From positions 2,401,001 to 2,465,000 of the forward strand of contig NC_009719.1 of the NCBI RefSeq assembly GCF_000017565.1: a stretch of DNA of 64,000 nucleotides. The letters are read 5' to 3'. This DNA is from Parvibaculum lavamentivorans DS-1 (GTDB lineage: Bacteria > Pseudomonadota > Alphaproteobacteria > Parvibaculales > Parvibaculaceae). Of this stretch, positions 1 to 11,431 are shown piece by piece. The notes beneath the pieces are model-generated. The model was given only the letters and a program-made list of their open reading frames with translations. It made no database searches and was not told where the DNA came from. Numbering within the stretch: position 1 is the first letter of the stretch; every line of letters begins with the position of its first letter. Made by a program: the position numbers and the translations under genes.

Positions 1-822
1 CGACATGTTCTCGATGAAGAGCGCCTTGATGTTTTCGGCGCGGATCTGGTCGATCAGCCGCGCCAGCGCCTGCGCGCTCGGCTCCGCTTCATTGCCGACG
101 CCGAGAGGCGCGAGAAATTCGACGCCATAGGCATCGCCGAAATAGCCGAAGGCGTCATGCGTGGCGATGACCTTGCGCTTTTCCGCCGGCACCTTGGCGA
201 TTTCCGATTTCACCCAGCGGTCGAGTTCCTTCAGCTCGGCGATGTACCGCTCGGCATTCGCCTTGTAGAAGAGCGCGTTGTCGGGATCGGCTTCCGCGAA
301 GCCATCCGCGATGTTCTGCGCGTAGATCATGCCGTTTGCGAGGTTCTGCCAGGCATGGGGATCGAAGTCGCGGGCCGTTTTCGGGTAGCCGTCTTCGTCG
401 TGATTCTTTTTGTCATGGTCGTGGTCGTGGTCGTGGTCATGGTCATCATCATGGCCGTGACTATGCGCGTTTTCGCCGAGGCGGCGTGGGCCGACGCCGA
501 AGCTTGCCGTGACATATTTCGCCTTGCTGCGCGCGGCGGCGGCGAGGCGGACCATCCAGGGCTCGAAGCCGAGGCCGTTCAGCACCAGCACATCGGCATC
601 CGCCAGCGCGCTTGCATCGGCGGGGCCCGGCTCGAAGGAATGGGCATCGCCATCGGGGCCGACAAGCACCGCCACATCCGTCCGGTCGCCGCCGATCTCG
701 CGCGCGATGTCGCCGAGAATGCTGAAGCTCGCCACCACTTTCAGCGGTTCGGCCGTGGCGGGCGCGGCGAAAAACAGGAGCGATGCGGCAAGGGCGGCGC
801 AGATGGTTTTCAGGGACGTCAT
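1..822 (-). CDS. znuA: Zinc ABC transporter substrate-binding protein, ZnuA-like (3' end beyond window)
   Basis: This is the periplasmic metal-binding protein of a cluster 9 (Mn/Zn) ABC importer. The 274 residues present start with a signal peptide of about 24 residues ending ATA-EPLK. Candidate metal ligands are His61 (DAHSFEP), His156 (DPHAWQ) and His222 (THDAFGYF). A loop rich in His and Asp at about residues 118-141, with repeated HD pairs, is the hallmark of zinc-type ZnuA proteins and points to Zn rather than Mn. The frame is open to base 1, so the C-terminus is missing. It is the last gene of the operon, 12 bp after the permease. The membership is clear from sequence; zinc specificity is inferred from the His-rich loop, the gene set and the upstream Zur-like site. 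Confidence 0.93.
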   Translation of the reverse strand, partial: MTSLKTICAALAASLLFFAAPATAEPLKVVASFSILGDIAREIGGDRTDVAVLVGPDGDAHSFEPGPADASALADADVLVLNGLGFEPWMVRLAAAARSKAKYVTASFGVGPRRLGENAHSHGHDDDHDHDHDHDHDKKNHDEDGYPKTARDFDPHAWQNLANGMIYAQNIADGFAEADPDNALFYKANAERYIAELKELDRWVKSEIAKVPAEKRKVIATHDAFGYFGDAYGVEFLAPLGVGNEAEPSAQALARLIDQIRAENIKALFIENMS

Positions 823-834
823 GGGGAAGCTCCC

Positions 835-1704
835 TCAGTCGTGGAAATGAGCCCTCGGGAAATAGCGGGTGCGCAGGCTGTCACGCGTACCAAGAACGAT
901 CGAACCGACATAAAAGATGCCTGCCGTGAGAATAATCGAGGGGCCGGAGGGCAGGCTCAGATTGTAGGAGACGAGAAGGCCGATCAGGCCGGAGAGGAAG
1001 GCGAGCACAATGGAGAGGGCGCAGAGCGACCAGACGGCGCCCGCCCAGAAGCGCGCGGCGGCGGCAGGCAGCATCATGAGGCCGAGCGCCATCAAGGTGC
1101 CGAGCGCCTGAAAACCGGCGACGAGGTTCACCACCACCAGGATCAGGAAGATCAGGTGATAGAAAGTGCCGCCGCCCGTGGTGGCGCGGAGGAAGGCCGG
1201 ATCGAAACATTCGATCACCAGCGGGCGATAGATCAAGGCGAGCGTCACCAGCGTCAGGCTGGCGATGGAGGCGATCAGCAGCAGCGCATCGTCCGTGACC
1301 GAGAGGATGGTGCCGAAAAGCACATGCAGCAGGTCGACGCTGGAGCCGCGCATGGAGACGATGAGCACGCCGAGCGCGAGGCTGATGAGATAGAAGCCGG
1401 CGAGACTCGCATCCTCGCGCAGCGCCGTGGTGCGGCTGATGAGGCCCGCCAGCAGCACGACGGCGAGGCCGGCGACAAGGCCGCCCATGCTCATGGACCA
1501 GATGGAAAGGCCCGCCACGAGAAAGCCGATGGCGGCGCCGGGCAATATGGCGTGGCTCATGGCATCGCCCATCAGGCTCATGCGGCGCAGGACGAGGAAG
1601 GTGCCGATGGGGCCGCCGCCCAGCGCCAGCGCCAGGCAGGCGATCAGCGCGCGGCGCATGAAGCCATATTCGACGAAGGGCTCGATGAGCGTGGCGTAGA
1701 TCAT
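835..1704 (-). CDS. znuB: Zinc ABC transporter permease, ZnuB-like
   Basis: A 289-residue polytopic membrane protein of the ABC-3 (ZnuB/MntB) family that forms the inner-membrane channel of the metal importer. Hydrophobic segments cover nearly the whole length. The typical motif near residues 40-60, with LMGDAMSHAILPGAAIGFL, is the conserved region of this family in which the His contacts the translocated metal. The length is normal for the family. Its ATG overlaps the stop codon of the ATPase gene as ATGA, which indicates translational coupling, and the substrate-binding gene follows after 12 bp. There are no signs of damage. Confidence 0.93.
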   Translation of the reverse strand: MIYATLIEPFVEYGFMRRALIACLALALGGGPIGTFLVLRRMSLMGDAMSHAILPGAAIGFLVAGLSIWSMSMGGLVAGLAVVLLAGLISRTTALREDASLAGFYLISLALGVLIVSMRGSSVDLLHVLFGTILSVTDDALLLIASIASLTLVTLALIYRPLVIECFDPAFLRATTGGGTFYHLIFLILVVVNLVAGFQALGTLMALGLMMLPAAAARFWAGAVWSLCALSIVLAFLSGLIGLLVSYNLSLPSGPSIILTAGIFYVGSIVLGTRDSLRTRYFPRAHFHD

Positions 1705-2438
1705 GCCGCGTCGCTCCAGCCGTCGGAGATGTAACGGGCGCGGCGGAGATTTTCCGGCGTCAGCACGGTTTCCGTCGGCCCCCAGGCGATGGCCTCGCGG
1801 GCGAGCAGCAATGTCTCGGAGAAAGCGCCGCGCACACGTTCGAGGTCGTGCAGGACGGCGATCACGGTGCGGCCTTCGCCATGCCAGCGGGCGACGAGTT
1901 CCATCAGGTCGGCGCTGGTGCGTTCATCGACGGCGGCGAAGGGCTCGTCGAGCAGCACGATGCCGGCATCCTGCAGCATCAGCCGCGCGAAAAGGGCGCG
2001 CTGCAATTGCCCGGCGGAGAGGCTGCCGACATGGCGGCGTTCAAAGCCGGCAAGGCCGACCGCGGCGAGCGCGGCGCGGGCGCGCGCGACATGGGCATTG
2101 GTGATGGCGCGGAAGAGGCCGGCCTCGCGCCAGAGGCCGAGCGAGACGGCGTCGATGACGCTGATCGGGAAGCTGCGGTCGATTTCCGCGAGCTGCGGCA
2201 GATAGGCGATGGCGCCGCGTATGGCCGCGCCCGCGCCGATGCGGCCTTCGCTTGGCGGGACAAGGCCCGCTATCGCCTTCAGCAGCGTGCTCTTGCCTGC
2301 ACCGTTCGGGCCGACAATGGCGGTGAGGCTGCCGGGCGCGAAGCTGCCGGAGAGATGGTGGACGGCCGGCACGCGCTCATAGGCGACCGTGAGGTCCTCG
2401 ATCGAGATGGCAGGCACGGGGAGCGCGAAGGGGCTCAT
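1701..2438 (-). CDS. znuC: Zinc ABC transporter ATP-binding protein, ZnuC-like
   Basis: A 245-residue ABC ATPase that powers the importer from the cytoplasmic face. The Walker A motif GPNGAGKST lies near residue 43, the signature LSAGQLQRALFARLM near residue 140, Walker B IVLLDEPFAAVD near 160, and the H-loop VLHDLERV near 195. The start is fixed by a one-base overlap: the stop of the upstream 46-residue ORF and this ATG read TGATG. The permease gene overlaps its stop by 4 bp, so the four genes form one tightly coupled transcript. Zinc as substrate is inferred from the His-rich ZnuA and the Zur-like operator. Confidence 0.93.
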   Translation of the reverse strand: MSPFALPVPAISIEDLTVAYERVPAVHHLSGSFAPGSLTAIVGPNGAGKSTLLKAIAGLVPPSEGRIGAGAAIRGAIAYLPQLAEIDRSFPISVIDAVSLGLWREAGLFRAITNAHVARARAALAAVGLAGFERRHVGSLSAGQLQRALFARLMLQDAGIVLLDEPFAAVDERTSADLMELVARWHGEGRTVIAVLHDLERVRGAFSETLLLAREAIAWGPTETVLTPENLRRARYISDGWSDAA

Positions 2439-2578
2439 CAGGCGAGCGCCCAGAAGACCGCAAGCCAGAGAAGGGCGATGGCGGCGAGCGCGATGCCGAG
2501 ACGCGCGGCGATGCCCGCGCCGAAGGCTGTCGCGCGCGGAGACGTTTCAGGACGGGGGGTGGGTGCCGGATGGCTCAT
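2438..2578 (-). CDS. Small single-pass membrane peptide, first gene of the zinc importer operon
   Basis: A 46-residue ORF too short for most gene callers. Residues 1-20 are polar and Pro/Thr-rich (MSHPAPTPRPETSPRA). Residues 23-45 form one hydrophobic segment (LGIALAAIALLWLAVFWALA), so the product is a predicted single-span membrane peptide. It sits between the Zur-like palindrome (13 bp upstream of its ATG) and znuC, and its TGA overlaps the znuC ATG by one base. That overlap and the good codon use of a GC-rich gene argue for translation. I do not recognise a family. It could be a small accessory subunit of the transporter, or a leader ORF that couples translation to znuC. The function is not known. 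Confidence 0.6.
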   Translation of the reverse strand: MSHPAPTPRPETSPRATAFGAGIAARLGIALAAIALLWLAVFWALA

Positions 2579-2590
2579 GATGCCGCTGAT

Positions 2591-2605
2591 TGTAATATTA
2601 TAACA
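2591..2605 (-). promoter_or_regulatory. Candidate Zur operator upstream of the zinc importer operon
   Basis: On the minus strand this reads TGTTATAATATTACA, an AT-rich near-palindrome in an otherwise very GC-rich region. Thirteen of 15 positions match their reverse complement. It resembles the established Zur box of proteobacteria (core TGTTATAnTATAACA). It lies 13 bp upstream of the first ORF of the znu operon, where a zinc-loaded Fur-family repressor would block transcription. No zur gene is in the window. Confidence 0.75.
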
Positions 2606-2645
2606 TCGGCAAACTAGGCGGGATCGGCGGGCAAGGCAAGTAGCG

Positions 2646-5073
<2,428 letters not shown>

Positions 5074-5084
5074 GTCCCGCGTTC

Positions 5085-7904
5085 CTATTGACCGAGGCGC
5101 TCAAGAAGCGCGGGAACGTGGACCTGATCGGCCTTGTAGTTGCCGGTCAGCGCGTAGATCACGAGATTGACGCCGAAGCGATCCGCCATTTCGCGCTGGC
5201 GCTCTCCGCCGGGCGATACGGGATAGAGCGGGCGTCCGCGCGCATCGCGCGCCCATGCGGCGGCGTAATCGTTCGAGCCGACGACGATGGTGGACACGCC
5301 GTCATTGGCGGGGTTCCCCGCATCGGCAAGCGATGCCTCCACCCAAACTTGTCCGCCCTGCCAGCGGCCGGGAAAGCTGTGCATCAGATAGAAGGATTTC
5401 GTCAGCACGTGATCGGCCGGGACGGGCTCGATGGGCGGCAGGTCGAGGCGGCCAAGCAGGCGGCGCAATGTTTCCGTGCCGGGCGCGGCGGCGCCTATGG
5501 CGCTGCCCTGGTCGCGCGTGTCGAAGAGGATGGTGCCGCCGTTCTTCATATAGGCGTTGATCTTGCCCAGCACTTCCGGCGAAAGGGTCTGCTGTCCCTC
5601 GGACATCGGCCAATAGAGCACGGGGAAGAAAGCGAGTTCGTCGCGCGTCACGTCGACGCCCATCGGTTCTCCCGGTTCAAAGGCGGTGCGCGCGCGCAGC
5701 ACCTGGCTCAACCCGGCAAGGCCCGCCGCACTGGTTTCGTCGATTTCCCGGTCGCCGGTGATGACATAGGCAAGGCGCGTTTCGAGCGAGGCCTGAAGCG
5801 CGAAGCGGTCTGCGTTTCTGTCCTGCGCGCGCGCGTCGAAGGCGGACAGCACGAACAAGGCCGCCAGAATGACGGGTGCGATGCGGGTGCCGAAACGCAC
5901 GCGCCGGATTTTCTCGGTCTCGAACAATCCCGTGACCCAGAGGGCCGCCACCGTATCGAGGATGACGAGGAGAAGCGCGATAGCGAAGGCGAAAGCGGCA
6001 AGACGCAGTTCCGCATTTCCCGCGAAATTGCGCCGTTCGGCGATGCCGGACATTTCGGGCATTGCCTTCAGTTCGAGAGAGGGCGTTGCGAGGTTGAGCG
6101 CCTGCGGGTTCGCTGCCGTGCCGTAGAGGCCGGGGGGGTGGCGCGGGCTTCGTTCGGCGCTGCCGAACTGCTCGGCGGAAATCGCGGTCGCGGTCGCCGG
6201 CGGTGTGCCGAGACGTCCGAAGCCGTCCAGCGTCGCCACCGGATAAAGGAGCTCACGTTCGCGCGCCGCCGCACCCGATTCCCCGGCCGCGCCTTCACCG
6301 GCGGCGGGCGTTCCCTGCGAGAGGGCGACGGAACGGCGGAGCATTTCGACGAAGAGGCCGGAGATCGGCAAGTTCGACCAGTCGCGGTTCGCCGTTACGT
6401 GGAAGAGAATGACGGTGCCGTTTCCGCGCCTGGCGGCTGTGACGAGGGGCGTGCCGTCGCTCAGCCTTGCCCAGGTCGCGGCGGCGAGGTCGGGTGCTGG
6501 TTCCGCCAGCACCTGCCGCGACACGGTGACATCCGAGGGCACCTCGAGACCGAAGAAAGGACTGCCCTCCTCGAAGGCGGCTAGGTTCTGCGGCGTGCTC
6601 CATGACAGGGCGCCGCCCAGCGCCCGCCCGCCGCTGCGAAGCGGCACGGGCACGAGATCGTCGCTCCCTTCGGCGAGACGGGGGCCCGCGAAGCGGATCA
6701 GCAGGCCTCCCGCTTCCACCCATTCGCGCACGCGCGCGATATCGTCTTCGCCGAGATTGCCGATATCGGCAAGCACGAGAACGGAAAGCGGCGACGCGAG
6801 CAGTTCTTCAATCGTCTCGCTTGTGTTGCGCCCGGAGCCCGTCTCGCGCAGCTCGACGTAAGGTGCGAGCGCGCGGCGCAGATAATAGACGTCCGAGAGG
6901 AGCGGTTGGGCCTCTTCCGCGCCCGCGCCGGATACGATGCCGAGACTGCGGCGGCGCCAGCGTTCATCCGCAAGCACGACGGCGCCCGCCGAGGCTTCCC
7001 CGCTAATTTCCAGCCGGGCCACGCGGTTGCGCAGTTCAAGCGGCAATTCGAATATCGCGGCGGCGCGCGTATCCCCTCCGGCGAACTGGAAGGGTGCCTC
7101 GCTTACAACGCCGCCTTCACTGCCTATCGCGCGGACGCTGCCTTCCCTCGCGCCCCCTGCCAAGGCGCGAACGACCGTGGCGGTGAGCGCGCCGCCACCA
7201 TCTTCCGGCGGCAGCAGCGCGAGGGCGCGCGCCATCGGCTTCGGTTCGACGAGCGTCAGCCCGCCGGCACCTGCGAGCGCCGAGAGCCGCTCGCCGAACT
7301 GGGCGGCGGCACCATAGTCCAGCCCGTCGCTAATCCAGACCGTCTGGACGTTGCGGCTGGCCAGGGTCGTGCCGCCTTCGAGTTTTTCGATGAGAGCGAT
7401 GCGGTCCGGTTCAATCGGGTTGGGCAGCATGGCGCGGGCGCGGGCGGCGGCATCGTCGGCGGCTTCGAAATTCAGTTCCGGCGCATTCGCCTCCGGCGCG
7501 GTGCCGACAACGAGGACCGGGCGGTCGGCGCGGCGTGCTTCGGCGATGAGCCCGTCCATCGCGGTGCGGCGTTCGCTCCAATGCGCGGCTGCAGCCCAGC
7601 CATTGTCGGTGACGATGAGCAGCGGCCCCGAACCGGCAATGCGCGGCGCCGGGTTCCACAAGGGCTCCGCCAGCGCGAAGACGATCAGTGCCGCGATCAG
7701 CAATCGCAGCAGCAGCAACCAGAAGGGCGTATGCGCCGGGGTTTCCTCTTCGCGCGCAAGGCCGACGAGGAGCCGGATGGCGGGAAAGCGCACGCGCTTG
7801 GGCAGCGGCGGGCTGATCCGCAGCAGCCACCAGATCGCCGGGAGCGCGGCGAGGCCGAGCAGCATCCACGGGCTGGCGAAGGCGAGGGGCCCGAGTTGCA
7901 GCAT
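5085..7904 (-). CDS. BatA-type membrane protein with C-terminal DUF4159 domain
   Basis: A 939-residue protein. The N-terminus (about residues 5-90: LGPLAFASPWMLLGLAALPAIWW, then a second span after FWLLLLRLL) matches the double-transmembrane domain of BatA-like proteins. The middle contains a vWA-like region (LLIVTDNGWAAAAHW) and an amidotransferase-like region (LSVLVLADIGNL). Another pair of hydrophobic segments is followed by a DUF4159 domain from about residue 725 to the end (LETRLAYVITGDREID, FPVLYWPMSEGQQ, GGTILFDTRDQ). It lies between the DUF58 gene (stop 3 bp upstream of this start) and the other large membrane protein. The locus assignment is secure; the biochemical role is unknown. 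Confidence 0.85.
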   Translation of the reverse strand: MLQLGPLAFASPWMLLGLAALPAIWWLLRISPPLPKRVRFPAIRLLVGLAREEETPAHTPFWLLLLRLLIAALIVFALAEPLWNPAPRIAGSGPLLIVTDNGWAAAAHWSERRTAMDGLIAEARRADRPVLVVGTAPEANAPELNFEAADDAAARARAMLPNPIEPDRIALIEKLEGGTTLASRNVQTVWISDGLDYGAAAQFGERLSALAGAGGLTLVEPKPMARALALLPPEDGGGALTATVVRALAGGAREGSVRAIGSEGGVVSEAPFQFAGGDTRAAAIFELPLELRNRVARLEISGEASAGAVVLADERWRRRSLGIVSGAGAEEAQPLLSDVYYLRRALAPYVELRETGSGRNTSETIEELLASPLSVLVLADIGNLGEDDIARVREWVEAGGLLIRFAGPRLAEGSDDLVPVPLRSGGRALGGALSWSTPQNLAAFEEGSPFFGLEVPSDVTVSRQVLAEPAPDLAAATWARLSDGTPLVTAARRGNGTVILFHVTANRDWSNLPISGLFVEMLRRSVALSQGTPAAGEGAAGESGAAARERELLYPVATLDGFGRLGTPPATATAISAEQFGSAERSPRHPPGLYGTAANPQALNLATPSLELKAMPEMSGIAERRNFAGNAELRLAAFAFAIALLLVILDTVAALWVTGLFETEKIRRVRFGTRIAPVILAALFVLSAFDARAQDRNADRFALQASLETRLAYVITGDREIDETSAAGLAGLSQVLRARTAFEPGEPMGVDVTRDELAFFPVLYWPMSEGQQTLSPEVLGKINAYMKNGGTILFDTRDQGSAIGAAAPGTETLRRLLGRLDLPPIEPVPADHVLTKSFYLMHSFPGRWQGGQVWVEASLADAGNPANDGVSTIVVGSNDYAAAWARDARGRPLYPVSPGGERQREMADRFGVNLVIYALTGNYKADQVHVPALLERLGQ

Positions 7905-7907
7905 GAT

Positions 7908-8870
7908 CTAGACGCCCGCCCGCGGCGGCTTGCGCGCGGCGATGGCGCCGGAGAGCGCGCCATAAAGCGCGAGCAGCGCCGTTTGCGGCACGCGGTCGGT
8001 GCGGTGCGTCGCAAAGGTGAAGTTGATGCGCCGCGCCGTCTCGATGATGCGGTTGCGGTGAATTTCAAGCCGCTGGTGATAGGCCTCGCGAAGGTTCTGT
8101 GCGCGGCCGATCATCAGGCGGATGTCTTCCTCGACGCCTTCGAATTCGGTGCGGCCGCTGAAGGGCAGGTCTTCCTCCGCCGGGTCCAGCACCTGGATCA
8201 TATGGCCTCGAATGCCTTCGGCGGCGTAGCTCTTGATGCGGGCGACGATTTCCTCGGGCGGCGAAAGAAAGTCGCTGATGAGCACGACCTGCGCATAGCG
8301 CGGCAGATGCTCGGGCGGCGGCAGGCTTTCGCGCGCGCCGCTTTCCGCACTTGCCGCCGCTTCATCCAGGGGCTGCGCGTCGAGCAGCGCATGTGCCATG
8401 CGGCGAAGGGCGACGCGGCCCGGCACCGGCGCGAAGCCGGCGCCAAGCGGCGCCACGCTTTCGCCGCCCTGAATGAGCAAGGAGGAGAGCGCGAGCGCGA
8501 GCACGGTGGCGCGGTCTTTCTTGGTGCAGGGCGCGAATTCGGAGGCGTAGTCCATCGAGGCGGAACCGTCCCGCCAGATCCAGATGCTTTCGGCGGCCTC
8601 GCGCTCCGTTTCGCGGACGAAGAGATGCGCCGAGCGTGCCGAATGGCGCCAGTCGACGGAGGAGGCGGTGTCGCCTTCGCGGAAGCGGCGGAACTGCCAG
8701 AAGGTTTCGCCCATGCCGATGCGGCGGCGGCCATGCACGCCCTGTGCGACCGTCGAGGCGACGTGTTCGGCCTCGGTCACGAGCGGTGGCATTGCCTCCG
8801 AAAGCGCTTCCGCCTGCTCGCGCAGACCGATCGCGCCGGAAGGGGCCGCGTTTGATCGGATTAGGCTCAT
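7908..8870 (-). CDS. DUF58 domain-containing protein
   Basis: A 320-residue protein of the DUF58 family, which has a vWA-like fold and is almost always encoded next to MoxR ATPases. The characteristic motif is at about residues 55-85, where FWQFRREREGD-like sequence (here FWQFRRFREGDTASSVDWRHSAR) is followed by LFVRETEREAAESIWIWRD. The ATG at 8870 was chosen because it lies 13 bp after the MoxR stop with GAGA-type purines upstream; a longer open frame would run into the MoxR gene. It may act with MoxR as a client or adaptor in the assembly of cell-envelope complexes, as inferred from this conserved pairing. Confidence 0.88.
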   Translation of the reverse strand: MSLIRSNAAPSGAIGLREQAEALSEAMPPLVTEAEHVASTVAQGVHGRRRIGMGETFWQFRRFREGDTASSVDWRHSARSAHLFVRETEREAAESIWIWRDGSASMDYASEFAPCTKKDRATVLALALSSLLIQGGESVAPLGAGFAPVPGRVALRRMAHALLDAQPLDEAAASAESGARESLPPPEHLPRYAQVVLISDFLSPPEEIVARIKSYAAEGIRGHMIQVLDPAEEDLPFSGRTEFEGVEEDIRLMIGRAQNLREAYHQRLEIHRNRIIETARRINFTFATHRTDRVPQTALLALYGALSGAIAARKPPRAGV

Positions 8871-8883
8871 TTCTGTCTCTTGT

Positions 8884-9882
<999 letters not shown>

Positions 9883-10045
9883 TGACCTACATAAGAGGAG
9901 TGACGTGCGTTGCCGCCCGTCACCGCGCCACATCCTGTATCGTTGTCCGCGCCGCCATTGGCGCGGGGCTTCTTGACGATAATATGGCCGGATTCCCGGC
10001 TGTAAGGGATTAAATCGGCGATCATGTCAGCGGGAGGAGAGTAAT

Positions 10046-10696
10046 ATGGCCGCCTCGACGGGAAAGACCGGCACAAAAGCGGAAAAGTCCGAATCGGGCA
10101 GTGCCCCGGGCGGGCTCAAGGGTCTCGCCGCCGCCGAGGATGCGGGCAAGAAGGCGAAGGGCCTGCCGCCGGTTCACCTGTGGAATCCGGAATTCTGCGG
10201 CGATCTCGACATGCGGATCGCGCGGGACGGCACCTGGTTCTACATGGGAACGCCGATCGGCCGCGAGCGGCTGGTGCGTCTTTTCTCCACCGTTCTGCGC
10301 CATGACGAAGACGGGAAATATTATCTCGTGACCCCGGTCGAGAAGGTGGGGATCACGGTCGAGGATGCGCCCTTTCTGGCAGTCGCCATGAAAGTCGAGG
10401 GCGAGGGCAGGGAGCAGCGCCTCACCTTCACCACCAATGTCGGCGACGACGCGACGGCGGGCCCCGACCATCCGATGCGCTTCGAGATCGACAAGGAGAC
10501 CGGGGAGCCCGCCCCTTACGTCCATGTCCGCGCCCGGCTCGATGCGCTCATCAACCGCGCGATCTTCTACGATCTCGTGGCGCTCGGCGTGGAAGAAGAG
10601 CATGAAGGACGCGCGTGGTTCGGGGTCTGGTCCGGCGGCGTCTTCTTTCCGTTCATGCCGGCGGAGGAGATGGCCCGTCAGGCCGACCGTTCATGA
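10046..10696 (+). CDS. DUF1285 domain-containing protein
   Basis: A 216-residue soluble protein. The first 45 residues are low-complexity, rich in Lys, Ala and Gly. From about residue 46 (PPVHLWNPEFCGDLDMRI) the sequence matches the DUF1285 family through ARDGTWFYMGTPIGRERLVRLF and VTPVEKVGITVEDAPF. The ATG follows a strong GGGAGGAGAG ribosome-binding site. Its stop overlaps the start of the NUDIX hydrolase gene as ATGA, and the CCA-adding enzyme gene follows. No biochemical function is known for the family. The gene order is common in alphaproteobacteria. Confidence 0.88.
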   Translation: MAASTGKTGTKAEKSESGSAPGGLKGLAAAEDAGKKAKGLPPVHLWNPEFCGDLDMRIARDGTWFYMGTPIGRERLVRLFSTVLRHDEDGKYYLVTPVEKVGITVEDAPFLAVAMKVEGEGREQRLTFTTNVGDDATAGPDHPMRFEIDKETGEPAPYVHVRARLDALINRAIFYDLVALGVEEEHEGRAWFGVWSGGVFFPFMPAEEMARQADRS

Positions 10697-11343
10697 AGGA
10701 ATACAAGTCCCGCATCCTCGCCCGGACCGACCGGGAGCCGCCGCCGCTTGCCGCGCTGCTGGCGCCTGAAGGCATGCCGCGCCTCCGGGGCGACCATGAT
10801 CTCAATCCGCCGGACGGCAATGTCTGGGTCGAGCCGGAGGAGCGCGGGACGCTGCGCGCCGCCGCTGTTCTTGTCGGCGTCATCGAGCATGCGCATGGGC
10901 CGAATATCCTGCTGACGCGCCGCGCCGATCATCTCGGCACCCATTCGGGACAGGTCGCCTTTCCGGGCGGCAAGATCGAACCGGACGAGACGGCGGCCGA
11001 AGCCGCCATCCGCGAGGCGGAGGAGGAAGTGGGGCTCGATCCCGCCCATGTCGAGGTGGCAGGCTATCTCGACGCCTATGAGACCGGCACGGGCTTCCGC
11101 ATCCTGCCGGTCGTCGCCTTTGTGCGCCCCGGTTTCACCCTTACCATCTCGCCGGACGAGGTGGCGGAGGCCTTCGAGGTGCCGCTCGACTTCCTCATGA
11201 ACCCCGGCAATCACCAGCGCCACAGCGCGGTGTGGCGCGGGCGGCGGCGCGAATATTACGCCATGCCCTATAATGGCCACTACATCTGGGGCGCGACGGC
11301 CGGCATGCTCAAAAACATGTATGACAGGCTCTATGGCGACTGA
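10693..11343 (+). CDS. CoA pyrophosphatase, NUDIX family
   Basis: A 216-residue NUDIX hydrolase of the CoA pyrophosphatase (NudL/YeaB-like) group, which cleaves coenzyme A or its derivatives to 4'-phosphopantetheine and 3',5'-ADP. The NUDIX box is complete: the segment from GGKIEPDETA to REAEEEVG has the G-x5-E-x7-REUxEExGU pattern. The upstream segment LLTRRADHLGTHSGQVAFPG is typical of this subgroup. The ATG at 10693 overlaps the preceding TGA by 4 bp. A longer frame exists, but it lies inside the DUF1285 gene. Substrate preference is inferred from the family. Confidence 0.88.
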   Translation: MKEYKSRILARTDREPPPLAALLAPEGMPRLRGDHDLNPPDGNVWVEPEERGTLRAAAVLVGVIEHAHGPNILLTRRADHLGTHSGQVAFPGGKIEPDETAAEAAIREAEEEVGLDPAHVEVAGYLDAYETGTGFRILPVVAFVRPGFTLTISPDEVAEAFEVPLDFLMNPGNHQRHSAVWRGRRREYYAMPYNGHYIWGATAGMLKNMYDRLYGD

Positions 11344-11431
11344 ATGCCCCAGGCGGGCCGCCTTGCGAGACAGGGCGGCTGGCGCGTCCTATATCTAGGG
11401 CAATATAAAAAACGCTGGAGGCTGTGCGCCG

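Noticed and set aside
157-1734. A 525-codon open frame on the plus strand across the znuA/znuB genes
   Set aside because: It is antisense to clear znuA and znuB sequence. Its composition (Arg/Gly/His/Glu-rich) is that of GC-driven shadow frames, and it has no domain or ribosome-binding site.
9883-10045. A TTGACG-like -35 hexamer in the moxR-DUF1285 spacer
   Set aside because: No matching -10 sequence at 16-18 bp was found, so a promoter could not be supported there.
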